NCBI GenBank assembly: GCA_000310025.1
Contig: FN649727.1
Span: forward strand, 4,843,621-4,907,620
Reading direction: 5' to 3'
Origin: Ectocarpus siliculosus
Taxonomy: Eukaryota > Sar > Phaeophyceae > Ectocarpales > Ectocarpaceae
Length of the DNA stretch: 64,000 nucleotides
Position numbers and translations under genes: made by a program. Below are positions 23,001 through 35,670 of this stretch, piece by piece. Every line of letters begins with the position of its first letter. Within the stretch, counting starts at the first letter, position 1. Below the pieces are notes generated by a model. That model ran no database searches. It saw nothing but the letters and a program-made list of their open reading frames with translations, and was not told the DNA's origin.

Positions 23001-25746
23001 GTGTTTTTTGGGGGGTCTTTTCGTCGTGTTTTCTCGAAGAATCTTGCAATTTTTCAAGATCGGTCTGATCTTCCTTTGTCTGATCAGTGTCGTGGGCGTG
23101 TTGATTCTTCCACGGTACTGATATTCTCTTCCGCTTGCTCTTGCAACCACCGTAACGTTGTGTTCCCACTTTTTCATCAACCAAAAGTGCTCAATGCCCT
23201 CCTCCCCCTCCCCCGTTCCGCGCTGCACCCGCCGATCTCGCCTCTACTAAACCCCAACCACGAAAAGCCACTACGGCTGGGCGTTCGCGAGTCCAGACGA
23301 CCCCCCGTTCGTACCCCCGGGGGGATATGGTTCGGTGCCTTCTGGGCCCGGCGCCATCCCTGACCCCCTCCACAGCTTCAAGACCGTGCGGCAGATCTAC
23401 GACATGGCCGTCGGACCGGGGAAGATGAGCAAGTATACGGTGCCCATCCTCTGGGACGAAAAGGTGCTTGTTGTGCGCATTACATGGCAGCATCGGAGTT
23501 TTTTTTTTGCTGCTTATTGATTTCACATTCCCTCAAGCGTTTTTCCTGCCGGATGTAGCTTTTTTGGCAAAATGGAGTTGGGTGCTTTTCGATCGTACTA
23601 GACCACTTGCAATGGGACCCGCCGCACCAAAAAAATTGCTCTGGGCGGAGGGGAGGTTCTGTGGGGGATATTTTCAAGAAATCATAACTTTTTTGCCCCG
23701 GGATCGGATTTTCATAAAATAAATTGCGTTGGATAGCTGACGAGCTGAAGTTTTTTTGGCGATTTTTGTCTTGTTTTTTGGAAAACGGGGGGACGAATAT
23801 CTTGGGTTTTTGTTGAATAACCCAGGCTGTTCGAGAAAATATAAATTTAGTTCGGGGGAAAGGGTTGATTTTCGTTTAAGAATAACATTTATCTTTGTGC
23901 CTCGTTTCCAAAGCAAATAAAAAAAAAATCGCAGAAAAAACTTCAGCTCGTCAGCCATCCAACGCAAATTGTTTTATGAAAATCCGATCCCGGGGCAAAA
24001 AGTTATGATTTTTTGAAAATATCCCCCACAGAACCTCCCCCCCGCCCAGAGCAATTTTTTTGGTGCGGCGGGTCCTGTTGCAAGTGGTCTATCGATACCA
24101 CCGTGGGTTTTGTTTATGTTGATCTACCTGTGTTCGTGTGCTGTTGTGGAATGGTTGATCTCCTCTCCTCGCAGTTTTGTTTTCCGGGTTATTCGAAGTT
24201 TCGTTATGCTCGGGTTTTTTAAAAAGATGCAAGAGCCTTAGATCACACAGGGTGCATGACAACTTTCGCCATCGTTAGTACAGAAATGCACGTTCTTTCT
24301 CGTTTCACGTCCCTTCTCGACTCCCCCTTCGCAAGACGAAAAAAGTGGTCAACAACGAGTCATCGGAGATCATCCAGATCTTCAACACGGCCTTCAACGA
24401 CGTGGAAGGCGTGGGAAACCCGGGGCTGGACCTCGCCCCCCAGACGGACCAGGAGAGAGCGTGGGCGGAAGAGGTGGACGACTGGCTGTACAACGAAGTG
24501 TGCAATGGCGTCTACAGGTCGGGTTTCGCGAAGACTCAGGGAGCGTACGACGTGGCCGTCACCAGCCTATTCGCCCACCTGGACAAGTGAGTTGAGCTTT
24601 CGTAGGCTGGGCTAAGCTAGGCTGAGGTTTTGGGTTGTGATTTGATGTGATGGAGTGTGAGATTTGACGAGGGAGGAGGGGGGCTCTGGCACTACAAGTA
24701 AAGTGTAGGTGATTTGTCGTTGCATGCACTTGCCTGGTCTCCTTCTTGTAAAGCCCACCACTGTCTTATCGAAGCAGGTTGGTACCCTTCCCCGCCCAAC
24801 ATGACCACGCCAACGTAGCAAAGGCGATAGGGCGTTGGACATGAACACAAAAATGCCTCCACGAGGCCATTCCCACTCACCCCACCCAAAACAAAGAGAA
24901 GACACCACCAGAAAGAAAGCCACGAACAAGAGTCACCATTTCCAACCCCACGTGATGCGCGTTTCGAAAGGGATTCGAGGTGAATGGTCCAGTGGCAACG
25001 GCGCGCAACTCGCGCATGCTCGATAAACCGCCATCCTAGGTGACCCCCCCCCACCCCCACCCCTTGTTTCTTCTCTTGGGCTTAAACCAAACACTGTAGG
25101 CTGGAGCAGGTTCTGTCGACGCGGCGATACCTGGCCGGGGATCGGGTGACGCTGTCGGACGTGAGGGTTTTCCCGTCCCTGGTGCGCTTCGACGAGGTGT
25201 ACAACGTTTACTTCAAGTGCAACAAGAAGCGGCTCGTCGACTACCCCAACATCCTCAACTACGTCAGGGACCTGTACCAGAGCTACCCGGAGGGCTTCGC
25301 ATCTACCACAGACATGGACCACATCAGGGTTAGTTTTTGTCGGCGTGCTACGATACCATGTGTGCTGCTGTCCTGCTGCTGTGTCAACCGCTCTGTGTGA
25401 CTGGACTAGCGGCAGCTTGGGTCTCGGTTCAAGTGACGGTGTTTTTCACGGTATGATGTTCGCGTTCTCAACCCCCCTCGTCAGGTCTAAAGGATAAGGC
25501 AAGCACAGAACGATCCCCCCCCCGTTGGGTTTGTATCTGCCAAATCGTTGGTTCTGCGCATTCAAGCGCCGCTCAGCATCTAACCCCGCTTCGCCATCCC
25601 TCCTCCCCTCCCCGTTTCGTCATCTTGCGAGGCAGAAGCACTACTACACGTCGCACGCGGCGCTCAACACCTACGCCATCGTGCCCGTAGGGCCCAACTT
25701 TCTCAAGACCCTGACGGAGCCCCACGACCGCGACAGGACGTTCTGA
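20066..25746 (+). CDS. Glutathionyl-hydroquinone reductase (Xi-class glutathione S-transferase, ECM4/YqjG family)
   Basis: Eight exons join in phase to 374 residues: 20066-20098, 21301-21451, 22301-22368, 22796-22881, 23268-23463, 24336-24586, 25100-25328 and 25636-25746. The family reduces glutathionyl-hydroquinones with GSH, releasing hydroquinone and glutathione disulphide, in detoxification and redox recycling. The thioredoxin-like half holds the catalytic motif NACPWSQRA (Cys about residue 74), then HHYGWAF, VPILWDEK and NNESSEIIQIFN, the GSH-binding stretch. The helical half has WLYNEVCNGVYRSGFAKTQ, YLAGDRVTLSDVRVFPSLVRFD and the C-terminal HYYTSH...IVPVGP signature. Length fits the family (about 320-370). 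No targeting signal is obvious, so it is probably cytosolic. Intron 5 carries a MITE. Exon 1 encodes only 11 residues, and its position rests on phase and splice sites. Confidence 0.93.
23599..24091. mobile_element. MITE with about 150-bp terminal inverted repeats
   Basis: The left arm (about 23599-23752) and right arm (about 23938-24091) are near-perfect reverse complements. The outer ends read TAGACCACTTGCAA and TTGCAAGTGGTCTA. If the terminal TA is the target duplication, the unit would be Tc1/mariner-like; an imperfect TCGTAC/TCGATAC flank is an alternative. The internal spacer is AT-rich, with no frame. It lies wholly within intron 5 of the hydroquinone reductase gene (23464-24335) and makes up more than half of that intron. 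Confidence 0.8.
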
Positions 25747-27448
25747 GAGCGTCCGAGCTTATCAAGCGTCTCGTTTTCTTGCGCTGTTCGGTAGACCATG
25801 CCGTCGTCTGTCGTCCTCGAGGATAGAAAACGTTTGCGATATCCATTTTGTACCATATTAAATGCAGTAGAAAGAAAAATTGGTCTTCATGTTTGAAGCA
25901 CTCTCTTCGGATTTTCTGGAGGCCGAAAATGAGAGGTTTCAGTTTCGGGGGGTACTTCCACAGCTGCCTAAAGGTAGCAGTCAGTTTCCCTTTCTATGCT
26001 AGCAGTTACTGTTTTGAGGGGTACACACGGGCCCTCTTCACAGAACGATTTGAGAAGCGATTCGAATTCAGGGATTTTGTTTTTCTTTGTGTTCGCAGTC
26101 AAACTCGAAGAAACTCGTCGAGTTCATGAATTGGCCAGATAAGAGGACGGGGGAGAGAAACATCTGAAGTAGCAGCCCCCAAGACCGCGAAAAAGAACCT
26201 TACCTAGTGCTCAATACGATTTGCTCCTGTTTCAAATCTTCGCAGTTAGTTGAACGAAGTAGCACGCTGCGGCAAAGACTAGAGTAGGAGCTCATGGCAC
26301 GGAAGAGCTGCGAATGACGTGAAGCTGGCTGCTCGGCGTGTGCCCGTATATTTTATACGTACGTAAGTTACGCGAACTCGGGCGGGCCCATACTGGCGGA
26401 CACCAAGTATATCTACTGGTGGAGTCGCAGTGTTGGTTGGGGTTTAGTACGTGAAAAGTGACAACTCGGAAGTGCTGTGTGTGGCTCCACCGATCAGGAT
26501 AGAAGGTGTTGTGTGGTCAGAAAGCGGCGAGCAAAAAGTGCTGCTCCTCCTCTAGAACGACCAAACACGTTTGTGTGCTGCCTCTGGTATTCGGTGTTGT
26601 TCATGGTCCGGTTTTTGCAGCTTTCATGCGCGGAACCGTGGTGGGGATATAGAAATTTGGTGTAGGACTGCCTTTTATTACGTGTTCATCCCTGTGTGTT
26701 TTTGATTATGTTGAGCCAGATATTATGGATTTGTCGCGTTTCAATGGATAATGGAGTATCCACCACCGTCACCGGCACGTCCGCGAAGCAACGTGCCTTA
26801 ACCTACCGTTTTTAGGGCTGACCGACACGCTTCGTCGAGCCTAATAATCAAAGGGTGTGTGTGTTTTGTCTTGGCATTATTATTGGGTGTTTTTGGTTTT
26901 TGTTTTAGGGGACGCAATATGTATCTACTGCGAGCTCAACGCGGCAGCACGAAACGCGTCAACGCGGCAGCACTACAATAAACGCGGTATGTTACGAAGC
27001 GCATTAAGCCTACAGCAGTGCTGATACGACTGGGTGCTGATCGTGTCGAGTTTGTGGTATGCCTCCGATGTGTGACAGCGAAGTTTGAGCGGGTTTAAAG
27101 AAGAAACTGACCATCCACGAAGGAGACTCTAAAGGAAAAGGTCTCAAGAGAACTGTTCGGTGGAATCTCTCGGTTGCTTGCTGAATAGTATCTACAGGCG
27201 TCAGTGAAAAAAATCTGGGAGAATTCATTAAGAACCTTCTTGCGCCACTCTCCCCCTCCTCGTCCCTATCTGCCGTCGTTGCCTGGCGAGTCAACAGACA
27301 ACGCTATTTCCCGGGTGCGAGCGAATTTTTTGCAATCTACACCAGAGAGCAAACTGGTTGCGCCCTTGGTCTGCGGAAATGCCTGAATCACCGTCTCAAG
27401 GAAGAAACAAGCGTTCAGAATATCTAAACATTCGAAGTGTGTATTCTG
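25747..27448. other. Intergenic between convergent genes
   Basis: This is sequence 3' of the hydroquinone reductase and 3' of the minus-strand TPR gene. A short direct repeat (TCAACGCGGCAGCAC) occurs twice near 26936-26972. No supported gene was seen. Confidence 0.4.
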
Positions 27449-27833
27449 NNNNNNNNNNNNNNNNNNNNNNNNNNNNNNNNNNNNNNNNNNNNNNNNNNNN
27501 NNNNNNNNNNNNNNNNNNNNNNNNNNNNNNNNNNNNNNNNNNNNNNNNCCCCCCCCGGTTTTGGGGGGGGGGGGGGGGGAAAAAAAGGGGGGGGGGGGGG
27601 GGGGCCCCTTTTTTTCCCCCCCCCCAAAAAAAAAAAAGAAATAATTTTTTTTTTCCCCCCCACGGGGGCGGAAAGGGCCCCCCAAACCTTTTTTTTTTTT
27701 GGGACCCCGCCCCCCAAAGGGGGGGGCGGGGTAAAATAACCCTGGGGGCCCTTTTTTCCTTTGGTCCCCCCCCCCCCCCCCCCCCCCCCCCGCCGCAACT
27801 AACTCGTCTGCGGGCGCGGCTCGCTCCTTCTGT
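27449..27833. other. Assembly gap and low-quality homopolymer sequence
   Basis: There are 100 N at 27449-27548, followed by about 230 bp made almost only of runs of C, G, A and T (27549-27790). This looks like poor consensus from reads at a gap edge, not biology. The stop codon of the TPR gene lies only about 44 bp past its end. Confidence 0.9.
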
Positions 27834-30193
27834 CTAAGACAGAAAGGAGGAAAATGCCTCCTTCGACCCCTCTCCTGCGCCGGAGTCGGGTCCGCGTGCC
27901 GCTGCCACCGCTGCCGCCTTGACGGCACTTGCGAAAGCCTTGAGTGCTTCCGCGTCTTGACCACATCGCTGGGATTGGGTCAGAGGATGAAACGGTTACG
28001 ATACGTCATTCATTGTCTTGCTTGTTTTTTTGTTTCGAATGGACCTGTTTACTTTTCCTGATATGGGAGACGCCGGTGTCTCGTTGTGCGTGTCGGCCAG
28101 GTTTGAGAGTTTTCTTGTCTGGCTGGTATCTGAACTACTCTATACTGGCTTGGAGTCGCTGGGTGAGCAATGCCTTTGGATAGGGTGAGTTGTCGACAAT
28201 GGATTGATTCGCCGAGCTCCATAACAACGAACGAACGCGATTTGGAGTTGCGGTGTTGAGGACGTGTAGGTCTGCTACAAAGTGGTTGCCACCCCGGAAC
28301 CGTAAGCACTGACACATTTAGCCAGCCAGTGGTCGAAGGTCAAGGTTATGTGCCACGAGGCGTGCAGTCAAAGCGTATCAAGGATAAATGCGTGTATGCC
28401 TACGTCAAACGACGACAACCGACAACAACACGGTTTCACCTGGAGGAGGGTGCCGAGCTGAAAGTGTGCCTCCGAGCAGTTCTCGTCTGCGGACACTGCT
28501 CTCTCGTATGCACTCCGCGCCTGCTTATCCTGGAGAGGATGATTGTAATGTTTTTTGGCAGCGACGACGGTGTGAAAGTTGAGCGGACAGCCAGACACCG
28601 TTGTTTGTGCTTGAGCCGAGTAGCTTTTGCGGGGGTTGGGGCGGGCGGGGTCTGACTTCTACAACGAAACACGGGATAAGTCGCGAAGGGGGAACAGCCG
28701 CGAACAAAGAGTCAGCAAGAAGAACCCTGTCGATGTCTCTTTCCGGTGCGAAGGAAATGAAATTTGCATGGAGGGGGTTGTCGATGAGTGGTGTGCTCCG
28801 GGGCTCAGCAACCATGACTCATGTGGTGCCGTGCGTGCTTAGAGTGTATCACCAACTGACGGTTGTTGGATCTAATTCAAGCAACCATCTCACCTGCCCC
28901 AGCTTCACGTGGGCCTCTCCAAGCTGCACGAGACCCTTCGCCATGAACCTCGCCCCTGCTACTTTCTCGGCCTGAGGGGCACCGCTGCCGGTGTTGCCAT
29001 TCTCGGCCGCCCCCCCTTCCCCTCCTCCTCCCCCTTGAAGCCACTTAGAGAATGCTTCCACGGCTTCAGCGTACTTGGCCTGCGCACCCTTCACCTGCCC
29101 GAGCCCACACCACGCAGACCAATGAGATTCGTCCCTCGCCAGTGCCTGCGATTGGGAGGTGGGGTGGCGGGTGGATCGTGAGGGCGACCAGCACAGGATA
29201 CCGATCGTGTACCACAATTGTGTTTGTCACGTGTCGATGGTTGCCTATCGATGGAGTCCACAAACAAACCCAATGAGAACAACTTCATACAGCATTGTCT
29301 CCAGTGCGCACGTACCGCCTGGAAATAGAAAGCCGCCCCGTCGAGATCCCCTCTCCGGTGGATGTTCCGTGCCCTGCAGCAGAGGGCTTCCGCGCTTCCG
29401 GAATCCGCAGTCGACGCCTCCTGGAAACACAGCAAAGCCTCATCAGGGTGCCCCCTGTCTTCCAGGAGCCGGCCCATGTTCGACAGGGCGTGCGAGCGGG
29501 CTGCTGCCGTGAAGACAGCTTCCTGGTGTTGTATATTTTGACGCGGACAAGGAGCATGGCAGGGCTTTGGGTTGCCGGGGAGGAGCCAACGACCAGTGTA
29601 CAACGGCAGTCACTCCTTGAAGATGGCCGGGGAAGGACGAAGAGAGAATGATGAGGCAAGCTAGAGTTCAGGTATGTATGCCATAACGGATGTGCCGGGA
29701 CAAGTCTCCCACAGAGTATGTCGATTCTCCGGTTGGCTTTCGAATATAGCCTGGCAAGGCGGTGATGACTTGCCCGGCCTTAGGAACAGCCAACCTTGTG
29801 CCAATCAAACGCCGTGGGCAAAACTTTCAAACATCCCTTAGAAATACGTAGAACGAAGGAGTTGTTGAGGGCTCTGGAGGGGTCACGCACTTCTCTGGAG
29901 TCGGCAATACGTTTGTCTCAAGACCGCCTTGCTCATCATCTACCCCCATCCGGTAGTACTTTTGCGAGGGCAAAGATCTGCCAAAATGCATTATTGATCA
30001 TATCGGCAAAAGCGGATATGAACATTGGTGTTCCGTCCTTCACCGAGGATCATGCTTAAACGGTTGAAACCTGGAGAAAGGCGCAGGGCAGTGAGCAATG
30101 AAGGCCGCGCTGTCGTTAAGATATTCTCCAGGTGGGTATCGGGACACAACATTCTAAAAGGTTGTCGCCGCTGTTGCGCCTATCTTGCTTCTC

Positions 30194-30250
<57 letters not shown>

Positions 30251-33200
30251 GTCTGTCTGTCTCTGTCTGTCTGTCTCCCTCTCTCTTGCACTTTCTATCT
30301 GTCCATATCACACCTCGAACATCCAGAACGACTTCACCACGGCAGACTGAAGGAGCTCCGGAGAGACGCGTGCCACGATGTCGAGGTCCCGGCGGTTCAG
30401 CGCCAGAACACGGAACACCTCCTGTTTTTACGGTGGGAAAGAAAGAGAATCATTCACAGGCGAAACAAAATTTGATTCGCCAACAAGACGTTGACAAACT
30501 TTGTGTATCACCTTTGTGTTTTCTCCGGTTACGCCTCTCAATGGGTTACAACAGTCATTTTCTCTGTGTGGGTTGGCACTGTTTCCCCTCAAAGGTGTGT
30601 ATGTTTGTGTGAACACCGGCCTGTGCTTTTCGGGTTCAACCGATGCTCGCTCACCTCATGCAACACTCGCGCGATCGGTGCCGGTAACAGCATCCCATAG
30701 TTCGTCGATGATGACCCATCCGCACGGCGGCCACTGCTTGCAACAACGCCCGCCAGTGTCCCCGATGCTGTTGCGCTCCCAGCCCCCTCTGCGCCCGCCA
30801 CGTCTACCACCGACCCCACCTCCGCCATTAAGCAGGGCATGAATCTTTGCTCGAATGAGGCAAGCCAGTCGGTCGCTACCGACGCCACGTCATGACTAAA
30901 TTCTACCCCGTCTTGAGAGTGTCCGCCCGGCCGAAGGTACTCGTGCGAAGTATCGCCCTTAACGTTACTGTCATTGCCGGCGTTCCTAGCCGCCGCCGGT
31001 ATTTTGTCGTCCGACACAGCCTTCGTGGAATGCCGATCTCCTTCGCCACCGTAGCCGCAACGCCCGGATAACAACGATGGTGCGTCTGTCGATGTCTGGG
31101 CTCCGGTGATCGCGTCAGTAACGTGGTCCTGCTTCGTCGCCCCCGCCGGTTGTTTTTTCTGCGCCGTGGATGTAGTGCTGTGGCCCTCCTGTTTTCTGTG
31201 GCTCTTCCGAGTTGGCGATTGTGATCGACTCTGCACATGTGACCGTTCGAGTCTCTCCAACAATGACAAGGGACTGAGAGCGCGCAGGGGGCCGCCCGGG
31301 GGGCGGGGAGAATCGGCCACCGGCGAAAAAGGGAAATGCGGGGTTGCTGTCGTCTCCCGTCCCGCTGCTGAAGGGCGTTGATGCTGGAGCTGGAGCTGGA
31401 GCTGATCATGTGGTCTTGCTTCTTCTCTGCCGCCCACTAGGCCAGCGACCGGACTCCCGGAACCACCACCGTTGCAACTTTCGTTCGCAGGGGCAAAGTT
31501 GGTTGAGCGGTCGTGTTCAGTCCTTGGCTCTTCCACGGCCACCACCGGCGATGAAGCACGACCTCCTCCCGTGGCCTGTCTCGCAGGCCCGGAAACCACC
31601 CTCCCTCCCCCCCCCCCGCCACCACCGCTGCTGCGATTGCCCGAGGAGAAGTTATTGTTGTCGTTGACTGTCCTTGACAGTGACTCGACATTCGAGTCCG
31701 CTGTCCTCCGCTGCCACTCGGTGTCCCCTGGCACTGTTGCTGTTGCAGATGCTGATAGTGACGACGGTGGTGTCGGTTGCGCTGGTGGTGGTGACGATGC
31801 TTCTTTCGCCCGCGCATGATCCGAGGGGCGCGCGTGGCTCGAGGAAGCGGGCGAAAGACGGGGCGAGCCGTCCCGTGCGCTCGACCTGTCCGGTCGGACG
31901 CCCTCGCCTTGGCCCCCTTCGCCCCCCTCGTCCCCTCTGACAAACGACAACAGGCTGTGCAGTCCTCGTTCAAGGATCGTAGCAGTGTCAGGACTGCCGA
32001 TGTCGCTGCGGCGGTCGTCTCCGCCCCCACCGTTGGGTCGTGGTCGCACCGTTCCTCGGTTCCCCTCTATTGATCCCGGGTGGTCCTCCACGGGTCGATG
32101 CTGTCGGTGTTGCTGTCGGGGCTGCTGCTGCTGCTGCTGCTGCTGCTGGGGTTGCGACCCCTCTTCTTGCAGTTGCTGCTGCCGCTGAAAATTCGGTGGC
32201 GGCGTCTGCGGAAACGTCGATGCGGGGGAATCACCGCATTCAAACCCAACACCACGCGGGGAGCCGAGGCGCTGATTCTCGCTGCCGCCAACGTTTTCCT
32301 GCCTCTCTGCTGTGGTCAGAGGGCTTTGCGAAGGGGGCAGAGGAGCGCTGTGATACAGCAGCGATTGTGGTGACAGTTGAGGTCGTGACAAAAAGCCGGG
32401 GACAGCGGACGAAGGAAGCTGTGGACGCTGGGAAAGACCTTCTTGACCAGCGTCCGGAGTTGTCGTTGCACGGACTTGCGTTGGTGAAAAAACCTGCTTG
32501 AGCCAGGCACCATTTGCAAGCCGTGGGTAGGAAACAGCGCGTAGTGGTTGAGGCGGCGGCGGCAGCACGGGAAGCGTTGGCGTAGTGGTGCGCGGCAGGC
32601 AAGTGTACGAACAGCTCAGGAGCGTAAGGGTGGGCAGAGTTCCCTTTGCTTTTTCGTGAGCGACCGAAGGGGATAAAAATGAATGTGTGTTCAACCGCGA
32701 AGGACAGTCACCCAATCAGACATTGAAAATATGTACTAGGCACTAGTTACGAACGCCTCATACCCGAAACGACTCACCGACGAGGGTGATGGTAACCCAT
32801 CCTCTCTGGTTCCAGCCACCCCAGCCGAATTACTTCCGAAGAAGCTGCCGCTCCTGTCTCGACCGCCCCCACTCGCGGCTGCCGTTCCAAGGGCACGTCT
32901 ATCCCAGGGCGTGATCGTAGAGGAAGGGGAGAAGGCGGCCAAGTTGCGTCCACCAGTACTACCGACGCCGGCGGAATCGAGGTCTTCCGTGTGACCGCCA
33001 TTTTTGCCGCCACCGCTGCCCATGCACCCGACCGCGCTGATACCAGCGCCCTCCTTACCGCGACTGCAAGCAAACAAATGACGACCGTCGGAGGCCGCTG
33101 CTGACGTGAAGCCGTGAAGCTGTCTCGAAGACCTCTGCTTCTGTTGATGATGTTGTTGCTGAGAGCCATCGGACGGATCCTTCGGGGATACGAAACACAC

Positions 33201-35670
33201 CATGGCGAGGTACAGGAAGGCCGACAAGGATATTCGTCCGCCCGGTCCGCCCGTTTCCATCTGCCAGGTTTGGTGTGTGTTTTTCGTTTGGTGCACAGCA
33301 GCGTTAATCACCCTTGGACAGCCAAATGCACCACGCCGAAGCACTTCACTAAAGCTCAGAAATCCTGCATCCGGTGCAGCCGTCATGTTTTGAGCTGAGC
33401 TACTCGTCACAACTCCCCGGCCCTACACCTGCCCCGGAATATCCTCGTTTCACCCTGCATACGATCTGACCTGATCACTAACGGTAGCAATGAGATCCCT
33501 GAAGTACAGCGCGGTGGAGTCGAAGAACACCCCTTTGGCGACTCTGACGCAGTCCGGGAGGGTCATCCATACGGCTTGCGTCCCCTAACAAGAATCCGTG
33601 CGGCGAAGACACGAAGAAATTGGCATCTTTCGTGAGATTGAGACAGGCACACAACAAGGAAGCCGGGCACAAGCATGCCTTGCTTGCATGGCACTGCACA
33701 TTTGTTGAAGGACTGCTGCGGTTGGTCGTCTCTTTGTGTGATCACGTGCTTAGCGTTTTCCCCTTGCATCTATTGTGTGTAGTGGCGACGCAGCGTTCCC
33801 GTCGTCCCGACGATGGGTTTGAACTCCTGAACTACCCGGTGTTGTGGGAAAATATAATGTATCAACGGCAAATATGAAGAAAAACAGGTTGCAGCCCACA
33901 TGCCTAAGTCCAACAGACTTTCTCTGATTCATGCCTTTTACCTAAAGGACTGCTTGTCGGCGAAATAGTCGATTTTGAACACTGTTCAAGTCTCGCGGTG
34001 GTGACCCGGTCAAGCAAGGGAGAGTAGGTTGGGAGGAGGGAGCTCAACAGACGCGCGCTAGTGGGAAGCGAAGTATGGCCACTCACCACTACCACCGGTC
34101 GAGCGCCCACGCGTGTCACCCGGTGAGCTTCCGCTCTCAGGTCCCTTTCGTGGGCGGGGAGAAAGAGAGCAGTCGATCAAGAAACAGAAAAGGCGAAGCA
34201 CGACGGTCGAGGTAAGAAACAAGAGTGTGCGTGCGAGGGGCGACAGTGCCAGGTCTACCTGGTGCCGACGAGGGCACCGGGACCAAACGAAGGGGTGCAT
34301 CGGGCAACACACGAGATCAGCATTGTTCCTCCCTAAATGGCTCATCGCACGGGGAACGATACACCCAGCAGGGCAGACAGTCAAACACCGGCTCGTTCTA
34401 TTTTGCACCCCGTGAAATCAAAATCATGGCCATGAAGTTATTCGCTATTTCTTCGCCCCCGTGTAGTCCATCATGTTCACAAAGTCTTCGCGCAGGGACC
34501 ACGTGTGCGTAAGTACGAAGTAGGATTTCTGTTCTTACAGGAAGAAACACAGCTCCTTCTGGCCGTAGAATTCCTCCATGAAGCGCGCGAACACCTCCAC
34601 CTCCGGTTGCTTTTTTCGGTAGAGCTGTACGTTGCACACCAAATCCAGGCAAACCTATCGAACAAGAGGAAGGCCCGTATGTATGCCCATACGTCGAGGG
34701 ATATGGAAAAAGGAAAAGTTTAGTGCGATGCCCGGTCGTGTGTCACGTGTTATCGTTCTCGTCACTGCCGGGGTACTAATACAATACTTCTATTGCTGAC
34801 GGCTGATATCACGAACGGTGTAGGACAGACGTCCGTATCGATGGAGAGGATTGAATTACCAAAGAGGAGCAAGAAGAGTGCAGAGACAACCAGGCAGATC
34901 CACAATCATCCAGTTTCTTCCTGAGATGCGATGCATAGTTCTCTAGCATATTGCGTCCACCACGAAGGGTTTGGATGCTGTTTGAAGTGTACTCGAAACA
35001 GCCAGCTTCATTTTTTCTGGCCGCAAAAAATGCTGACTTTCTCTAACGTGTGGGGTTTCTTCGTTGACAACAAGCTTACCGAGCGAACCATGAGCTTGAT
35101 ACCGTGTCGGTTCTTGAAGTGCTTGTAGGCGAACGCCGGGAAGGAGAGATGCCTGCGTGAGCCAGAGTCCAGATTGAGGTAGTCTTCTTCCGCGCTGAAT
35201 ATCGCCTGTTCCGCCCGCCGTCTGATAGAACAGGCGATATTTTAAGACAGCCATCACCTCCGGGTTGAGTATCGCGTGCAAGGACCAGGTGAAAGGAAAT
35301 ACGGCAAACCACCTTTATCGTTGAACCGCGGTTTGTGACAACCCTAACGCAATAGTCGCACCAGACGGCTATGCTGTACCCCATTGCACCACCCCACGCA
35401 TCGCGCCCTTCCATGCGCTCGACTCGCTAGCCTGGATGAGGTTCTGAACGTTTCCGCTCCCTGACACCAATAAAAAGAATACTGTGACGACTACCCAGGC
35501 TTGGGGAATTTCTTGGCATGAATCATGTCCTCTTGCCTGGCGTCATACAGCTCGTCCATGCGCTTGACGAGCCAGCCGAAGCTTCTCAGGTGCGGATGAA
35601 GATCGTCAGTGGCGGTGAGGATCGACATCAGTCTAGGGTACAGCGATAGGTTTATGGTTTTTCCCATCAT
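27834..35670 (-). CDS. Long TPR-repeat protein of unknown role, 13 exons
   Basis: Minus-strand exons: 35670-35495, 35312-35258, 35205-35080, 34654-34539, 34144-34087, 33584-33471, 33260-32778, about 32493-30655, 30421-30314, 29522-29316, 29145-28894, 28529-28440 and 27968-27834. All junction phases agree, giving about 1,252 residues. Residues 1-220 look folded (LRSFGWLVKRMDELYDAR, FAYKHFKNRHGIKLMV, EVEVFARFMEEFYGQ, GVFFDSTALYFRDLI); I do not recognise this domain. Residues about 240-970 are disordered, rich in Ser, Gly, Pro and Gln. The last 250 residues are TPR repeats: HALSNMGRLLEDRGHPDEAL, AEALCCRARNIHRRGDLDGA, SHWSAWCGLGQVKGAQAKYA, SEAHFQLGTLLQRCGQDAEA. TPRs bind partner proteins. The weakest points are the start (35670), the acceptor at 32493 and whether this is one gene or two. 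Confidence 0.72.
30193..30288. repeat. (CTGT)n microsatellite
   Basis: An almost pure CTGT tetranucleotide array of about 90 bp, with a few CTCTGT interruptions. It lies in the intron of the TPR gene between 29523 and 30313. It creates open frames of repeated CLSV residues that are not genes. Confidence 0.95.
35199..35242. other. Perfect hairpin at a 3' splice site
   Basis: AATATCGCCTGTTC and GAACAGGCGATATT form a 14-bp inverted repeat with a loop of about 16 nt. On the minus strand it covers the acceptor CAG|GCGATATT of TPR-gene exon 3 and most of the preceding 52-nt intron (35206-35257). In the transcript the acceptor would be paired. Confidence 0.7.

Noticed and set aside
27266-27964. Long frames crossing the N run near 27.5 kb
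   Set aside because: They are made of homopolymer translations and unknown residues at an assembly gap.
30025-30612. Plus-strand frames with repeated CLSV
   Set aside because: Translation of the (CTGT)n microsatellite inside an intron.
34440-34536. Extra TPR-gene exon with TWSLREDFVNMMDYTGAKK
   Set aside because: It is in frame only through a stop codon (TAA at 34538-34536) and its phase does not join the next exon; skipping to 34144 keeps phase.
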